Counted from the stretch's first letter, positions 31,016 through 42,601 are shown. The stretch is 64,000 nt of DNA from Selaginella moellendorffii (GCF_000143415.4 NW_003314326.1:252945-316944); one strand, 5' to 3'. Made by a program: numbers and translations. Notes: generated from the sequence alone by a model not told the origin.

Positions 31016-31570
31016 CTAATAAGAAATATGGTGAAGAAAAGAAACCCAAAGAAATGAAGTAGCACAATGTTAGTGTTAAAATACAAGATTTTTCCTGAAA
31101 AATTCAACATGGTTCACATGCCATTACAAATCTAAAGATTGAATATTAAAGAATATTCTAAGAATCTTTGTCAAAAGAACTTAAGATTTAGAGATAAGAA
31201 TGAACAAGAAAGCAAGCATTGACATAAAGAAACAAAGCAAAAACTCAAAAGTATAGGAAAAACCTTGAGAAAATAATCCAAAATCTTGACAGATCAAAAT
31301 GAAATCATGCCCAAGGAAGAAAACATGATTTTTGATTACGTTGCTATGTGCTGCACCAGCTCTATTCTTATGCTTCTCGACTCTCTCCTTAAACTGATGC
31401 TACCACCTAACCTAGGCAATAACAGCAACGTAAGTTGGATTTGGATTTTCTGGAGCTTCTGCTCTTATTGCAGTTGCAACTAGGCTGAAGAACAAAACGA
31501 ACAAAGAGAAACAAATCCATCAACGTCGAGTGCTGTTGTTGCAAAGGACGGCCAAGGGAGAGATGTATTC
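31016..31570. other. AT-rich intergenic region
   Basis: No conserved protein segment or RNA gene is visible. It lies downstream of the Crinkler/RHS-type gene that ends at 31571 and may contain its 3' untranslated region. Confidence 0.4.
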
Positions 31571-33490
31571 TTAATTCGTTCTCATGCATTCCCCAACGGC
31601 TGCCCCATGAGCTCGGCAACAGTAAAAGACCGGCTCATCAGTGCGAGACCATCTTCGACATGGCCGGGAAATGCCGTATTCAACCACCACACCAGGACAT
31701 TTCTTGATCGCTTTCTTTTCCAGACTCCTGGCTGGTCTCAGGTTTAGCAACTCATCGAGTGCTAACAAACACATGTGAACGTCCCCCAGCTTTTTGAACA
31801 TAAGAGGTTGACTGGTGACTGCATCCCAATTTACGGACAAATCCTCATTATCTGAATCCTCCTCCTCAGGTTTATCTGAATCCTCCTCTTGTGGATCTGC
31901 CTGTGCATTGATGTAGTTGACAACGTTTCCCTCAATCTCTCCCAAATCATCCTGCGTCACACTCTCAGGCATCAGGTAAACAAACTGATGCTCTACACTT
32001 AAATTCCTCGACAGCCATCTTGGCAGCACCTGCTCCTGCCAAAAACCGTGTGATCTCTTCCTTCGTTTTTTCTTCCATTTTGAAACCCTGATTTGCACTG
32101 CCTTGATCGTCAGCACAGAACCCTCTAGCCTCAGGTAGATGACATCCAAGGCTTTCTCGTTGAACGCCTCAGGTCCAACCAGCACACCATCAGCGAGCTC
32201 CTCTGTCGACAAGTCCCTGAGAAATTTTGCTTCACGTCCATGCTTGTATGTCTTGTAGTGCTTGAACTCTAACCCTTCCCACAGCTTCCCTTGATACCTC
32301 ATCACTGAAACAATCAAACCTTCCACATTCCAGCCGACGCGAGGCGGATTCCTGTTCGTTCCTGTGCAATCCATTCTCACAGCACCTACCCAACGTTGAA
32401 TGTCTTCATACTGGAGAGTGCTCTTCAAATTCTTGTTCTGTTCCATGATGTAGAACTCCGCTCTAGACCGTAAGTATGGGCACAGGAGCCTGAACCTGGA
32501 ACCGTCCTTGTAAAAACACGTGAGATCCACTGGCCCCTGAAGGAGAGCACTTAGCTCACCCCTTGTAACCAAGTCCAAGGCAGCTGCGAGCTGCTCCTTA
32601 GTGGTCTGCAATGCAATGAACTTATCAAACAACTTTCTTGTGTAAGTTTCTTCGATCTTCTCCATGAACTTGTTACTGTTTCCCTTCACTTCCTCGAAGA
32701 ACCTCAAAAGCTGAGGTATTCCACCGGTTAAACGTTCAAGCGCTTTAAGTTCAGTCTTGTCAAGACTCGACTGCGCAATCCACGTTTCCAGCTCACTGCT
32801 GTTGTAAGGTCCATCAAAGTCGAAACTCGGTAAAGGCTTGTCGGTGACGGTGTTGATCCTGCGCTCCCTACTGTTGGTCGAAGACAGCTTAACAAGGATA
32901 TGGCGAAACGACACTGCCTCCTTCAAAGACGACATTAAGCTTGGAAAATCCTCAAACCTATCCCAGTCGTCTACCACGAACAGCAATGGATCGTTTATTC
33001 GGCGCCGACACCAGCCAACCAGCTCACCCAGCGTGGTCATCCCAGCCACACTTTCGTCACCTCGCGTGGCCACTAACAACGCATGTTGAAGAACGTCAGC
33101 CGGAGATTCAACGAAACGACGGGTAGAAATGTAGACGACTGGTTTTTTCTGCACCCCGAGCATGTTACCGGTAATGGAGCTCATGACGGTGGTTTTTCCG
33201 GTTCCTTTAGCTCCCTGAACCTGCAACTGAGCACCCCTGCGCAGCCTCGAAATCCTGTCCAGTAAATCCTTGGCTTTGGCCCTGCCTATGTACCTGTATT
33301 CTTCGGACTCGTACTCACTGCTAAAGCTGCGGGTGGGTTGTATGAGAGTTTGGAACTTGGTCGTATCCCACAAGAAATCATCCGGCATGTTGCCATAGAC
33401 GGCCTCAAGCTCGTCGAGAAGCCCCAAGGCCTCCTCAATCAAGGAAATACCTGGGTCGCCACGCTGCCGCTTCCTAGATGCGTCTCCCAT
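31571..33490 (-). CDS. P-loop NTPase with nuclease-like and zinc-binding C-terminus (Crinkler/RHS type)
   Basis: Intact 639-residue frame from the ATG at 33490. Walker A GAKGTGKT is at 93-100 and Walker B PLLFVVDDWD at 168-177. LTGGIPQLLRFF at ~254-265 is the sensor-2-like GGxP motif typical of this NTPase group. The C-terminal part fits a PD-(D/E)xK nuclease fold: a helix with Glu in GWNVEGLIVSVM (386-397), Asp449 in KALDVIYL, then IKAVQIRVS (462-470). A basic cluster KKKRRKR (473-479) looks like a nuclear localisation signal, followed by an acidic tract (~534-550). The last 45 residues hold a C-x12-C-x12-CC-x2-H motif, ending YCCRAH, resembling the small CxG..GxxC..YCxxH zinc knuckle. There is no signal peptide. 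Known: Crinklers (oomycetes) and RHS proteins (trypanosomes) join such an NTPase to a nuclease. Assignment here rests on motif order and is inference. Action on DNA in the nucleus is plausible, not shown. Confidence 0.75.
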   Translation of the reverse strand: MGDASRKRQRGDPGISLIEEALGLLDELEAVYGNMPDDFLWDTTKFQTLIQPTRSFSSEYESEEYRYIGRAKAKDLLDRISRLRRGAQLQVQGAKGTGKTTVMSSITGNMLGVQKKPVVYISTRRFVESPADVLQHALLVATRGDESVAGMTTLGELVGWCRRRINDPLLFVVDDWDRFEDFPSLMSSLKEAVSFRHILVKLSSTNSRERRINTVTDKPLPSFDFDGPYNSSELETWIAQSSLDKTELKALERLTGGIPQLLRFFEEVKGNSNKFMEKIEETYTRKLFDKFIALQTTKEQLAAALDLVTRGELSALLQGPVDLTCFYKDGSRFRLLCPYLRSRAEFYIMEQNKNLKSTLQYEDIQRWVGAVRMDCTGTNRNPPRVGWNVEGLIVSVMRYQGKLWEGLEFKHYKTYKHGREAKFLRDLSTEELADGVLVGPEAFNEKALDVIYLRLEGSVLTIKAVQIRVSKWKKKRRKRSHGFWQEQVLPRWLSRNLSVEHQFVYLMPESVTQDDLGEIEGNVVNYINAQADPQEEDSDKPEEEDSDNEDLSVNWDAVTSQPLMFKKLGDVHMCLLALDELLNLRPARSLEKKAIKKCPGVVVEYGISRPCRRWSRTDEPVFYCCRAHGAAVGECMRTN

Positions 33491-33799
33491 GAAAACCAAG
33501 CCGCAAGACCTAAGAGGATGATTCTTGGTTTTTATCAATTTCTGCACGGCATAGTCCCTGAGAAACGCAACATACCCATGTCCTCAAATATACGCAGAGA
33601 TAATTTGGAAACACCTCCAATCCGGTTGATCAACTGCAACCTAATTTGATGTTCGCGCCCACATCACCATTTTAGATTTTGCAAAGAGGTGCTACTTTTC
33701 CCGATAGTAACAAGCCTGCTCAATTGCGACTTCGATGCGAGACATAGTCTGCTTCCCCCTGCAATATTTTCCTGTCAATCTCGTCCAAAACGCCTTACT

Positions 33800-34575
33800 C
33801 ATCGTCAGCAGTTAGTGATGAAGAGCGAGCTGAGCTTTTCCTTGCTTCAGCTTCAGCCTGAGCATAAACTCAATTAAGATAGAACAAAGAAAAGAGCAAG
33901 TACCTTGTCTTTGGCATGCCAATGCTGGGAAAAGGGATCTCGCAAGGTCTGCATCAGAGCTGGTAGCCAGACTAGCAAAGCTCATGGCTGCAAACAAATA
34001 CTAAGTCAGAGACCAAGTGATTACTCTCACCCACATGACAGGGTGTGTTGGCATCACTCTCACAACTCACGTCTCCTCAGCCCATTCCTAAAATAAAATA
34101 AGTTTCCTAAGAGGATCCTAAGAGGATCTGACATGACATGCAGTCTAAAGCTACGGCTGCAGCAATCGAGACGAGCAAATGATTTGGCTTAAGATCCTTG
34201 ACCACCTTGACAGCAACATCGCTACTCTACCGGACACGGGTGTTGCAAGAAAAAAACGATTGGAGACGTCTTCATGCCTCGTTTCTCAGGATCTCTAGCT
34301 ACAAGCACGCTTTGAGCTAGAGGACATGGTTTGCTGATTGGGAGCGCTATTCATGCACGTCCGCTGCTAGAAAACAGAACGCATGCCGCGAGCCCTCTGC
34401 CATGGACCCTGCAACGATATAATCTAAAGCACGTCTGAGGAAGCTCCCTATTTTAAGCAAAAACACGTCTCCTCTCAAAATAAGTGAAAAAACGAGCAGA
34501 CAAAATGGACCTACTACTGAGTTGAACAGGACATCCTTGATCACCTGCAAGCCATCACTTTGATTTTGAGACAAA
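33800..34575 (-). pseudogene. Possible multi-exon gene or gene remnant, unrecognised
   Basis: Protein-like segments with splice-like edges lie in order on the minus strand. The first (34347-34560) is a hydrophobic segment with VIKDVLFNSVVGPFCLLVF and GDVFLLKIGSFLRRALDYI, preceded by an acceptor-like TTGCAG. A second (~34140-34230) has DVAVKVVKDLKPNHLLVSIA. A third (~33935-33995) has MSFASLATSSDADLARSL. A last one (~33830-33870) reads AEAEARKSSARSSSLTADDE then stop. Together they suggest a small membrane protein gene, but I could not join the exons in one frame and recognise no family. Confidence 0.3.
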
Positions 34576-34838
34576 GTGTATATCTATCTTAGTTACTATC
34601 GTTTGAAAATATTAGAACAATAAAACAAAATCAAACAAGTGCTTTGAATCTGAAATGTGACCTTTCTGCATATATGCTGCCATCATGGACATGCACAAAA
34701 CAACTTCCTGGGATTGGGATCAATCTAAATGAAGGCTGGAGTAGAGAGTTTTGCATCAGCCTATGCTAAGCAATCACATTTTATAAGAATTTTTATTGCA
34801 TTGGAAACTGTTTGCTAAGCATTCAATTAAGTTTACTG

Positions 34839-35022
34839 TGTTGGGGGAAGGAGGGGCACCTCCCCCAACGCTCACTCAAACACGAGAAATGTTTCACTAC
34901 TCTTCGCAAAATACCCCCCTTTGCCCTTATGAGGCAAGGGTTTTATATAAGGAAGATAGGGAATATTCTGAGGGCTAAAATATTTCTTCTCTCTCTCTCA
35001 CTCTCTTGGCCACGCCCTAACA
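34839..35022 (-). repeat. 3' LTR of the short-LTR gypsy element
   Basis: 184 bp, TG..CA. It contains TTTTATATAAGG (on the element strand TATATAAAA, a good TATA box) and a GAATATTC palindrome at 34961-34968. The copy at 41115-41302 is very similar and has GAATATTC twice. Confidence 0.82.
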
Positions 35023-35564
35023 TGTGACCACGGTGGATCGCATTGGCTCCAGATGCACAAGAACCCTCCGAATAGTGACTGCGGCTATTGATGCTAAGTG
35101 CTATGTGAAATAGTAGAAACTCTAAAAAACAAAGTGGAAAAGAAAGAAAAGAGGTAGGTGTAAAGTTTGGAGACATGGAGGAAAACCCGGTGGGAAACCC
35201 TGTAGTCAAATTAGACACTGGAGTTGAAGGAAAGTGTAGAAAAAATGTAAAAAGAGGAGGAAAATAGAGGAAAAAATAAAATAAAATATGAGTACTCAAA
35301 GAACTTAACCCGTACCTGGATTTCAGCTCAGGAAAGTGTAATATGCAAATGCAGCCTCTTGATGACTTCCAATATGCTCCAAAGATTGGCCGACTTTGAG
35401 AAAGAAAGAGAGGTAAAAGAGGGAATGTGTTGCCCAAGGGTGGTAAGTGTGGAAATGATGAAAGATGGAGTGATATAGTGGAGTGCTAAGATGGTGGTGG
35501 CACTTTGAAAAGGCGGCCATGGATAACTGTTGGCCTGTAGAGTAAGCGCTAACCACTTGGAGTA

Positions 35565-35612
35565 GCTGGTAACCGGTAACCAGTAACTAGTAACCAGTAA
35601 CCGGGGACTTGT
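35565..35612. repeat. GTAACCAGTAACC minisatellite
   Basis: Short tandem variants of GTAACCAGTAACCGGG. A second run lies at about 40167-40232 near the other end of the same gypsy element, also followed by a CCTACTCCTACGCCTGTTCC-like segment. The pair probably belongs to the element's untranslated regions. Confidence 0.6.
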
Positions 35613-38600
35613 AACTTGCAATCAGTAACCAGTGTCTTTGGCTCCTACTCCTACGCCTGTTCCAGTATTGATATGACAGAGTGATATGGTAGAGCGATGA
35701 GATGGTGGTGGCACTCTGAAAAGGTGACCAGTCTAATGTGTTAGACTGAAGAAGTTAGCATTTGAAAAGGATGGCATAGTACTAGGTTGCCGGTAAAGAG
35801 AGGTGGCATGTGTCCACTGAGTGCTGGAGTAGAAGAAAGTGGCTTTGGCTTCTGTGGCCTTGCCTAAAGATTCACCTAGGTGCCTTGAGTGAACAAGTTC
35901 ACCTGGTTGGAAGAAAGTCGCTCCAGAAAAGCTAGTGAGTTGTCGGCAAATGGTCGTAAGGACATCTCGGACATAGCACGTCCAAATGAGGTGGTGTCTT
36001 TTGCTGCTGGTGCATGTATGTGCATCCGTGGTATGGTGTAAATGTGACCTCAAACGGAGATGTGAATGATGGTGAAAGAATGAAAGATGAAAGATGGGCA
36101 TCTAGAGATAACTTCGGGCAACATTGCTGGAAGTGATTGGTGATCGAACTATGAGTCTAGATGATATGGAATGGGTGAGGGGAATGTGTGGGGTGTAGTA
36201 ATGGTAAGGGAAGGGCCAAAGAACCTGGAACATAGACCGAGCCAAATGAGGAACCTCCATACAAACGGCAATACAACACCAAATCCAAGGCATGGGCCAT
36301 GGTTCAATGGGGAAACACCCTCTGAAAGGAAGAAAAGTAGCCATGAAACTAAAGTGAAAGAAAGGAAAAAAAAAGAAAAAGAAAAAGAAGAGAAGAGGAA
36401 TGCCTCACCGGATGAAATGTTTGAGATGAGAGTGGTTGTGAGCATGTGAGAGCTCACGTCCATTAGAATCAATTAGCACATATGCTCTGCCTCCAATGTG
36501 TCGCTGGACAAAGTAGGGGCCAGCGAGGGGAGAATTTCGAAGGTGGTGTAAACTCCTTGAGTAGAACGAGATCACCATCCTCGAATGGTTTGGCAGACCG
36601 TTGGTGATCAATGACTGACTTGATTTTCTACTTGCCTCGAAGGAGATGTTCAGTCATGGATCGTCGTTGTTCCTCCAAGGCAAGAACCTCCAAGTCACGT
36701 GCATGAAACTTGTCCTCATCGCTAAGCTGCATCACTGCTGCGTATTGAAGTGAAAGTGAGAGTGATGGCACCTGGATCTCCACTGGAAGTACGGCCTCTG
36801 TCCCATAGACAAGGGAGAATGGGGCGCAAAGATGGATGTCTTGAAGGACACCCAAAAGGCCCACAACACCGTAACCAAGTGTTCGTGCTAACGCCTTGGG
36901 TGATCCTCCACAAGCTTTGAGATGACTGTCTTCAATATCTTGTTGCTGGACTTTGCCTGGCCGTTGCACTCAGGATAATAACTACTGCTCTTCACGTGCT
37001 TGACCTGCCGCTGCTGGAGAAGATGCATCACACACTTCCACCGCATGCAAAAAGTTGGTTGGAACTCTTGGATGGTCACAATCCAAGATAAAGTACGAGG
37101 ACTGTGAACTGATCGCTGTAAAAGAAAGGTTAGTACAGTAAAACAGACATAGGAATGGATACAGGCTCCAGCAAGAAAGTGACAGAATGGCTCCAAGGTA
37201 TAACCAACAGCCACCACTACTTTTTCTGCATCCGTATACTTCTTTCCAGTCTCCTTGAACGAATATGAGGCATAATATGTTGCATGTGGTGGCTTGCTAG
37301 GCTGTGAACGTTGGCAAAGGCATATTCCAAAAGCCTCTATATCCATCTTGGTGTAAATTTCGAAAGGGAGTTGTTGTTCTAGTGGTTGGAGTACCAGAGG
37401 CCCCACGGTAGGAAATTTTGAACTCAAAGAGTTATAACTCGCATGCAGCACGTCCGATTGGCTTGATTCTTTTTGCCTGTTGTGGGTCTGGATGTAATCC
37501 TTTGTCTCCAAAAAACGGCATGACAAAATACGCTTGGAGTCGTTAGCTACTGCGATTTGAGTAGGAAGATGTGGGCTGTATGACACCGTAGGTAGTTGCT
37601 GAGGAGAATTGAGTTCAGCTGTGTCCTATGAAAGATGGGCCTGGTCTGGAGTGACTGTGTCATCAAGCTCTATAAGAGAGAGTTGGTCCCATGCAAGAAA
37701 CGAATCGAGGAGCCCTTCCTCTATCAAGAAACACTCCGAAAAGCTGGATATGGGAGCCTATACTCTATAAGCCCTGCCATCAAATAAAGAGGGCGTGTCT
37801 AGAGGCTCGGCCTTACTCTCAAATAAAGAGAGTGAAGCTGAGAGATGTCTTGGGCTACCTGACTCACCTCCAACCATGTCAATTGCATTGCATGAGAAAG
37901 CACCTGTCATATAGACGATTGACACTGCCAACTCAGGAAAAACCTCTGTGAGGTCAGGAGGAAAGTATGGTGTGGAGGCCATCTTAGTCCGAGCTTGCTG
38001 GGCTTGTTGAGAAAGAGCTCTGCCATGGTTATTGAGAAAGGTGGCACTGTGGGTTCGATCACTAATTTCCATCTTGCCTTATGCGCTGTCAATGGTGCAA
38101 TGGGCTATGACTTGTTATGAACGGCCAAGGATGATAGAGTCCTTCAAAGAGGATGTTCCAAGATGTTGGTAGTCAACCACGAGGAAATTGACCTCAGAAA
38201 TAACACCCTGCACAGAGACTTTGACACCACAGCAAATGCCTACCGGAGGAACGGTGTGGTTGGCAAAGGTTTTGAGCATGATGGAGGAGCTCTCAGTGAT
38301 CTGTAGCTGTGCTAAAAGGGCAGCCTCAAGAGAGATAATGTTGCTTCCAGAACCGGAGTCAACCAAAGCATCCATCTTACAAGAGGAAGTACCAATTTGC
38401 ACCGGGACAAAGAATGGACCAAGATCTCCACCATATCTTGTCATGTCGACAATGTGCACCTCTTGAGGAGTCCCCTTGAGAGTGCTCTCTAGTGTTCCTG
38501 ACCATGCACTCCTCTAAACACTGGCCGAATCCAGGGAGACAACATGTCTCGGAGTGAAAAGGTGACGGGAGTGTCAACCAGTTGTTGAAGAACCAGCTCC

Positions 38601-39125
38601 AAAACAGGAATAGCTGTTGGTGAGATCGCAGGAGGAGAAGAGAGTAGTGACTTGAAGGGGAGCTTACAAGCCACCCTCTGTATCATTAGATCTGGTGCCA
38701 ATGAAGGTTCGCTCTCAATTGGTGCCGGGGGATCTAGAGTAGGCTGAGCGGCTACCTTCTTCTTCGCTTGGGCTCAAGTGGCTGCGGTTTGCTACTATTG
38801 CCTATAGAGTTCCTCAGCTACCAAAATTGTGTTGACCAATGAGGCTGGTGCCTTGCCTTTGCTTGACGAAGGGGCTGCCTCAATCACTTGTCGCTCCAAC
38901 TGCTCCTGATATGTCTCTGGACCCTGAGACGATGTGGAGTTGTCCGCAAAGGGACGTTGTTGGACATATTGAGAAGATGGAGGCCGAAGCTCTAGGTGAA
39001 GCTTGAAGCAGCGCTGTGTGTTGTGTGTGTTCGTCTCACAGTGAGTGCACCAACGGGATTTAAATCTACATTCTCGAGCTGTAGCAGCCTCTTTCCTGGA
39101 CTCCACTAGCTCCTGGAGCAGTTTG

Positions 39126-39264
39126 TCATGGTGTGATTACTGTCACCGTGGATCCTTGGAACCTTGGGGGATAAATGGGGATAAAATAGCCACTAAGGGC
39201 TCTCTCATCAAGCAATTACCCCTTTTCCAGTTGGCTTAAGGGGAGAGAGATAAGGTGCGCTACA
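39126..39264 (+). repeat. Truncated solo LTR of the TRIM family
   Basis: Matches the 3' ~130 bp of the TRIM LTR at 25544-25705, including GTGGATCCTTGGAACCTTGG and AGGGCTCTCTCATCAAGCAA and ending CGCTACA. The 5' part of the LTR is shortened, and I see no clean target duplication. It interrupts the gag of the short-LTR gypsy element. Confidence 0.8.
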
Positions 39265-41114
39265 GTGGCAAATGAAAATGCCTTACGGTAAGAGCTGAAT
39301 GTCTTCTTAAGAAGTTTCCGTTGCAAGTTCCCATGCAAACCCGCTGTAAATGCCGTAATCCTCTGTTGCTTATCTTGGACCAGTCTGCGATCCCAACATT
39401 ACTTCCAGTAAGCTTGAAACCGTGTGATGTAGTCAGAAACAGACTCGTGAGCACCCTGTAGGAACGAAAAAAGGTCGACAAGTAGCCGATTTGTGGGTTT
39501 TTCCTCAACGAAGCGTTCTCTAAAAGAAGCAACTAGTGTCTAGAAGTCTATCCGGTCCTCTGGGAGGAGAGAATCTACCCAGGTTGCTGCTTTGCCTTCA
39601 AGAGACTGCAAGAAGTCGTGGCACATACGATCATCATCGACGATCATGTTTATGGTGCAGTAGTAATCAAAGTGACTAATGTGCGATGTTGGAGAGACTG
39701 TTCCAACACCTGAGAAGGTTGGCAGATCACTCCCCTTCTACAGAACATGGAGCTGAGGTCGAGCTAAAGGTGGCTGCGCCATAGCTCGTAGATATAAGTT
39801 ATTGGAATCTGCCGAGGATGAAGAGGACTCGGCCTGAGAAGGTGCAGTGTCATACCTAAGCTGCCTTTGGATGTTAGAAAGTTTACTCCGTGCCTTAGGG
39901 CCTTGAGGTACAGTAAAAGGGTGCCAATTTGTCGCATGTCTAGTTTGTACCGGCATCAAATACCCTGAACACTGCAAATGCCCGGTCAAGGCAACTAGGT
40001 TGATAGGAGCAAGAAGACTATAGGCTAGTGCTCAAGTTGCTCAAAGTTGCCCAAAATGCATGTGATGAAGAGAAATAAGGGCCGAAAGGGAAGTAGATGT
40101 AAGCCTCAAGCATGCGTAACCCATAGGGTAACCGCCAGAGTAGCCGCTGGAGTAGCCACTGGAGTACCCGCTAGAGTGGCCAGTAACCGATAACCCGTAA
40201 CCAGTAACCGGGGATCTGTAACCTATAACCGGTAACCCCTACTCTCGCTCCTACCCCTGTGCCTGTTCCAACACCAACTCCTATCCTTGTGCCTGTTCCT
40301 ACCGTCCCTATTCCTACGCCAACTCTTGTTTCTACTCCTCCTGTTCCTGTTCCTATGACTACCTGTTCCTTGAAGATTGCTTCGTTCCCAAGGAACTCCT
40401 AATAAAGTTTAGCCCAAAAGAGAAAAATGAGTCCCTTGGTCGCAATTCTTCCCCATTTTGACTGTTGGTGGGCTTGTTGGAAAGAGCTCAGCCCCGTCTA
40501 CCCTCTATCGTAGGAATTTGGGAAAAATCCACCTCAATATTCCCTGAAATCCACGAAGAGGTAGCCCAAAATGCCAATATTGTGGAAAAACATGTGCATG
40601 TCCGTGATGTAGATCAATACTAAGGCGCCATTTGTATTTTTGATAAGCCTAGGACCAAGAGCACCTTTAGAGACAAACGGCATCCAAAACAAAGCTAGGA
40701 GGAGTACAAATTCCTACTCCAAAGATGACCCAATCTAGTCGGGGAAGAAAATCCTTTTGCATGCCATCAATTCGCCCAAATCTAGTGCCAAGAATCACCA
40801 CTACTCGTAGATCTATGCCAGATCTACAAGCCCAAATGCACTACCTTGAGAAATTGGGCTGAGGAACCAAGCGAGAAAGTGAAAGTGGCTTCATTTGACT
40901 GAGCCAAGAAACGTTGTATCTCTTCAAATACTGCACAGTTTGATGAGTGCCATACCTTGCTAGAAAGAGGAGCTCTAGACCTATCCAATACGCCCAAGAT
41001 CAAAGAAAACTACCACAAGACGAACAAGGAATTCCTTCCCAAATTCTGCGGCCAAAAGAAAAAGAGAGAAATGACGCTTCAGAAAGTGCTGCACATCACG
41101 CCGAGTTCACCATT

Positions 41115-41302
41115 TTTTGGGGGAAGGAAGGGCACCTCCCCCAACGCTCGCTCAAACACGAAAAATGCTTCACTACTCTTCGCAAAATGCCCCCCCCTTG
41201 CCCTTGTGAGGCAAGGGTTTTATACAAGGAAGATGGGGAATATTCTGAGGGCTAGAATATTCCGTCTCTCTCTCTCACTCTCTCGGTGGCCACGCCCTAA
41301 CA
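41115..41302 (-). repeat. 5' LTR of the short-LTR gypsy element
   Basis: About 188 bp. It matches 34839-35022 in order, including the CACCTCCCCCAACGCTC, CTACTCTTCGCAAAAT and CACGCCCTAACA blocks. GAATATTC occurs at 41238 and 41255, an arrangement like heat-shock elements (nGAAnnTTCn). Confidence 0.8.
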
Positions 41303-41724
41303 ACGGGAACCATTTAATCCACAAAAGTTGTATTCATCAATTAGGAATAAAAGGAACATCTTGTTCCTTTATTAATTTATTTAGTTCCTGCCTAAGCGGG
41401 AGCTAAGTCTCATGGAGGCAGGAGACTAGCTAATGTGCTGTGGACAGGTTTTGCAAAGTACACTATATGAGGCTTTTTGTGGATGAAGTTCAGGGTGAAG
41501 ACAACAGTGGTGTGGACTATCTCCACAAAATGGAGGGGGAGACCCCACAACACCTCTTTCTCTTGGAAGTACATAGCTCTATGACAACACTCTCAATCAT
41601 TACATGAAACTGTTGAGGACTCAACTCAGTTGACAGTTGACTCAACAACAAGAGTGTAGCTCAAGTCCCATATCTGCAAGATTAGTTTAGAAGGAGGCAT
41701 TGATGTTTTGTGCCTACAGGAACA
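41303..41724. other. Stretch with no recognised gene
   Basis: Mixed sequence between the gypsy element and the MITE. Around 41605-41655 there is an imperfect palindrome (CTCAACTCAGTTGACAGTTG then ACTCAAC). Nothing coding is evident. Confidence 0.35.
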
Positions 41725-42011
41725 ATGCTTTATTTCGTTAAAGTGGAACTTATTCAGTAAAGTGGGACATTAATTAGCATGTGTCCACATGCCATTTCCT
41801 AGTACTTAATTAATATTTATTAATATTTCTATCAGTTTTTTAATTTATTTTTTATATTTCACAATATTATAACACAAAATCATATGAAAAGTTTTTAATT
41901 TATAAATTATAAAGCTAAAACTTCAATTTTTTATTGTTGTTATAAAAATGGCATGTGGCCACACACCAGAAGTGGGATAATGAAAAATTCCACTTTAACA
42001 AAATAAAGCAT
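41725..42011. mobile_element. MITE-like foldback element, 287 bp
   Basis: Starts ATGCTTTATTTCGTTAAAGT and ends with the complement (CTTTAACAAAATAAAGCAT). The terminal inverted repeats continue for about 85 bp, including ACATGCCATTT at ~41787 against AAATGGCATGT at ~41947. The core is very AT-rich. Possible 4-bp AACA duplications flank it (41721-41724, 42012-42015). There is no transposase, and the superfamily is not assigned. Confidence 0.75.
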
Positions 42012-42189
42012 AACACAAAATGATGAAGGCCCCAGACTTTAACCTGGGGATGAGGGAAGGCTTTAGTGGAACCCAGCTACTCAAGTGGTGGCCAGACCGG
42101 GAGGGGACACAACTATAGTTGAGAAGTTTGAAGTGTATCACAACTTTGCTCAAGTATAGAACCATATGGTCTTGGTTTCAGGAAAAGGA

Positions 42190-42601
42190 AGCACTTTGAC
42201 CTAATACTATTTAAACCCAAGGATATTTAAACTCAAATATTCCAAGACCCTTAGCCAATTGGAAAAGAGGGTGCACTCTTGTTTATGAGCCCTTTCCCTC
42301 TATATTTGATCGTCTCTTGAGTCGTTCCTTGAGTCATTCCTTTTGGTTACTTATAATCCACCACGCTTTTTTGTAAGTTCAACAAAGTCAAACCTGAGAC
42401 CTACTCTAATACCAAATGTAAGCTCATGAATTTGGACTTCTTGGGAGGTTACCCAACCCAGTTCTATTTAAACCTAAGAACGCTTAACTCTGAATATTCC
42501 AAGACCCTTAATCAATTGTAAAAGAGGGTGCACTCTTGTTCATGGGCCTTTTCCCTCTATATTTGATCGTTTCTTGAGTCATTCCTTTTGGTTACTTACA
42601 G
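42190..42601 (-). mobile_element. Micro LTR element (TRIM/SMART-like)
   Basis: The right LTR 42418-42601 runs TGTAAGCTCATG .. GGTTACTTACA. Next to its left edge, on the minus strand, TTTGGTATTAGAGT resembles the iMet primer site. After only ~64 bp a second, left-truncated LTR follows (about 42190-42353, ending GGTTACTTATA). A solo LTR of the family is at 46351-46532. The very short interior suggests a miniature non-autonomous element, or a deletion derivative. Confidence 0.6.

Larger units (their letters stand above)
34839..41302 (-). mobile_element. Ty3/gypsy retrotransposon with short LTRs, RT deleted
   Basis: The LTRs are 34839-35022 (TGTTGGGGGAAGG..GCCCTAACA) and about 41115-41302. Next to the right LTR, on the minus strand, TGGTGAACTCGG fits a primer-binding position. 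Reading leftward: gag (~39290-39990; DLFSFLQGAHESVSDYITRF; knuckle CTHCETNTHNTQRC at ~39050), protease (38115-38459; ALVDSGSGSNIISLEAAL), RNase H (~37190-37400; KYTDAEKVVVAVGYTLEPF), and an integrase piece (~36900-37000; YYPECNGQAKSSNKIL). Between protease and RNase H I see no RT motifs, so RT is deleted or scrambled. No matching 5-bp target duplication was found. Stops are frequent, so the element is dead. Confidence 0.8.

Noticed and set aside
33491-33547. Earlier start for the Crinkler/RHS-type gene
   Set aside because: The upstream extension would begin at GTG. The ATG at 33490 precedes a normal-looking start (MGDASRKRQRG).
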